Of a DNA stretch of 6,451 nucleotides, positions 5,231 to 6,451 are shown piece by piece. Numbering within the stretch: the first letter of the stretch is position 1; each line of letters opens with the position of its first letter. The translations under genes and the position numbers were made by a program. This DNA comes from CBFGWV01 sp965652545. GTDB lineage: Bacteria > Pseudomonadota > Gammaproteobacteria > Competibacterales > Competibacteraceae. The stretch covers positions 1-6,451 of the forward strand of contig CBFGWV010000276.1 in the NCBI GenBank assembly GCA_965652545.1. The letters run 5' to 3'. The notes beneath the pieces are model-generated. The model was not told the DNA's origin. It worked only from the letters and a program-made list of their open reading frames with translations, and searched no databases.

Positions 5231-6432
5231 TGACGACGCGCGCGATGTCCACACGGCGACCGGACCTGGATGCACTCGACCACGAACGCCTGGCGCGGTT
5301 GCGGGCCCAGCTTGCCGCGCACCAGTGCGCGGCGGGCGTGTTCTACGACCCGACCAACATCCGCTATGCCACCGGCACCAGCAACATGCAGGTCTACAGC
5401 CTGCACAACCCTTGCCGTTATGTCTTCGTACCGGCCGAGGGGCCGGTGGTGTTGTTCGACTTTGCCGGCTGCGATCATTTGTCCGCGGACCGGCAGGTGG
5501 TCGGCGAGGTGCGGCCGGCGGTGAGCTGGTACCACTTCATCGTGGGCGAGCGGGTCAAGGAGAAAGCCGCGCAATGGGCCGCGGAAATCGCCGACCTGGT
5601 CTCCCACTACGGCGGCGGCAACCGCCGGGTGGCCATCGACCGGGTGGACCCGGCCGGGCTGTGGGCGTTGCAAGCCCATGGGCTTACGGTGGCGGACGGG
5701 CAGGAAGTCGCCAATCACGCCCGCAAGATCAAGACGCCGCAGGAGCAAGTCGCTATCCGCGCCGCCGTGGACAAATGCGGGCTGGCGCTGGAGCGCATGA
5801 CCGCCGCACTGGAGCCGGGGGTCAGCGAGCGCGCGCTGTGGTCGCTGCTGCACCAGGCCAACATCGAATTCGGTGGCGAGTGGATCGAAACCCGGCTGCT
5901 GGCCGCCGGTCCGCGCACCAACCCCTGGTACCAGGAGTGCAGCGATCGGATCATCGAAGACGGTGACCTGGTCGGTGTGGATACCGACCTGATCGGGGCG
6001 TACGGCTACTCCGCGGATATCTCGCGCAGCTGGATCGCCGGGGACCGGCCGGCAACATCGGAACAACGTCGACTGTATGCTGCGGCGTACGAGCAGGTCA
6101 CCCGCAACATGTCACTGTTCTGGCCGGGCGCCACCTTCGGTGATATCGCCCACGCCGGCTGGGTGCTGCCCGAGCGCTACCGGCCGCAGACCAATAGCGC
6201 ACTGGCCCATGGTATCGGCTTGTGCAACGAGTACCCGCTGATCGTCAACCGGCAGTTCTGGGACGACGCCGGCGTCGACGGGGTGGTCGAGGCCGGGATG
6301 GTGTTCTGCGTGGAGAGCTATGCCGGCGAAACCGGCGGGCGCGAAGGGGTGAAGCTGGAGCAGCAGATCCTGGTCACCGAAGACGGTCCGGAGCTGTTGT
6401 CTAGGTTTCCGATGCCAGCGGAGCTGCGCTAA
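5230..6432 (+). CDS. M24-fold metalloenzyme, DddP-like (DMSP lyase relative)
   Basis: 400-aa pita-bread metalloenzyme. The N-terminal creatinase-like domain (about 20-160) contains FYDPTNIRYATGTSNMQ, and the catalytic M24 domain (about 170-390) contains GGEWIETRLLAAGPRTNPW. Both stretches closely match my memory of DddP, the iron-dependent DMSP lyase. Metal ligands Asp251, Asp253 and Asp263 (VDTDLIGAYGYSADISRSW), His327, Glu362 and Glu377 all fall at a constant offset of 44 from the DddP ligands as I recall them (295, 297, 307, 371, 406, 421), so the domains align without gaps. DddP's proposed catalytic base Asp377 corresponds to Asn333 here (HGIGLCNEYP). Classical M24 peptidases have a His in this region, also absent. 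DMSP lyase activity is therefore doubtful; a related lyase or hydrolase is likelier. The start overlaps the oxygenase stop by one base with no clear RBS, implying coupled translation. Products may be mislabelled Xaa-Pro peptidase by automated tools. Confidence 0.85.
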   Translation: MTTRAMSTRRPDLDALDHERLARLRAQLAAHQCAAGVFYDPTNIRYATGTSNMQVYSLHNPCRYVFVPAEGPVVLFDFAGCDHLSADRQVVGEVRPAVSWYHFIVGERVKEKAAQWAAEIADLVSHYGGGNRRVAIDRVDPAGLWALQAHGLTVADGQEVANHARKIKTPQEQVAIRAAVDKCGLALERMTAALEPGVSERALWSLLHQANIEFGGEWIETRLLAAGPRTNPWYQECSDRIIEDGDLVGVDTDLIGAYGYSADISRSWIAGDRPATSEQRRLYAAAYEQVTRNMSLFWPGATFGDIAHAGWVLPERYRPQTNSALAHGIGLCNEYPLIVNRQFWDDAGVDGVVEAGMVFCVESYAGETGGREGVKLEQQILVTEDGPELLSRFPMPAELR

Positions 6433-6451
6433 ACGCCCGGGATCACCGGTT

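Noticed and set aside
4277..5275. 332-residue minus-strand open frame opposite the oxygenase gene
   Set aside because: It is antisense to a gene with a good RBS and an intact active site. Its own sequence is low-complexity His/Gly/Arg/Val-rich and resembles no family.
5224..6066. 280-residue minus-strand open frame opposite the M24 gene
   Set aside because: It is antisense to a clear M24-domain coding region, with no domain or convincing start of its own.
5230..6432. Ordinary Xaa-Pro aminopeptidase or prolidase
   Set aside because: The metal motif is Asp-x-Asp with the DddP-type flanking blocks. The His found seven residues after the HGIG histidine in classical M24 peptidases is missing.
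6433..6451. Transcription terminator after the M24 gene
   Set aside because: CCGG-GATCA-CCGG could form a 4-bp hairpin and two T follow, but the stem is too short and the window ends there.

Overview
The window is GC-rich chromosomal DNA that looks proteobacterial. A gammaproteobacterium is my best guess, from the LrhA-like LysR regulator, the Amt style and the dense GC-rich coding, but the sequence alone does not fix a genus. I support seven protein genes. Five are on the minus strand in the left two thirds, and two are on the plus strand at the right. I found no rRNA, tRNA, CRISPR array or transposase. Intergenic DNA is short and noticeably richer in A+T than the genes.

Left block (about 1-2150, minus strand): an Amt-family ammonium channel gene is followed by a 208-residue gene of unknown function. 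The second gene starts inside the end of amt with a strong ribosome binding site of its own, so the two are probably co-transcribed and translationally coupled. The unknown gene occupies the place where many bacteria carry glnK (PII). Its stop codon lies in an 8-bp tandem repeat at the window edge. The 180-bp region upstream of amt holds a plausible sigma-70 promoter and three perfect palindromes, two of them sharing the core TWATGCATWA.

Middle block (2156-3253, minus strand): a type II toxin-antitoxin pair, with a Xre/MbcA/ParS-like antitoxin upstream and a RES-domain NAD+-degrading toxin 3 nt downstream.

Right block (3343-6432): a LysR-type regulator is transcribed divergently from a two-gene operon. 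The first gene encodes an Fe(II)/2-oxoglutarate oxygenase that looks like the HalD/BesD amino-acid halogenase/hydroxylase family but keeps the HxD metal triad expected of a hydroxylase. The second encodes an M24-fold metalloenzyme that is strikingly like the DMSP lyase DddP. It keeps all six metal ligands but has Asn at the position of DddP's proposed catalytic Asp. The stop and start overlap as TGATG. I read this as a small LysR-controlled pathway in which one iron enzyme oxidises a small amino-acid-like or zwitterionic substrate and the second metalloenzyme cleaves the product. The substrate is unknown, and this is the most promising undescribed system in the window.
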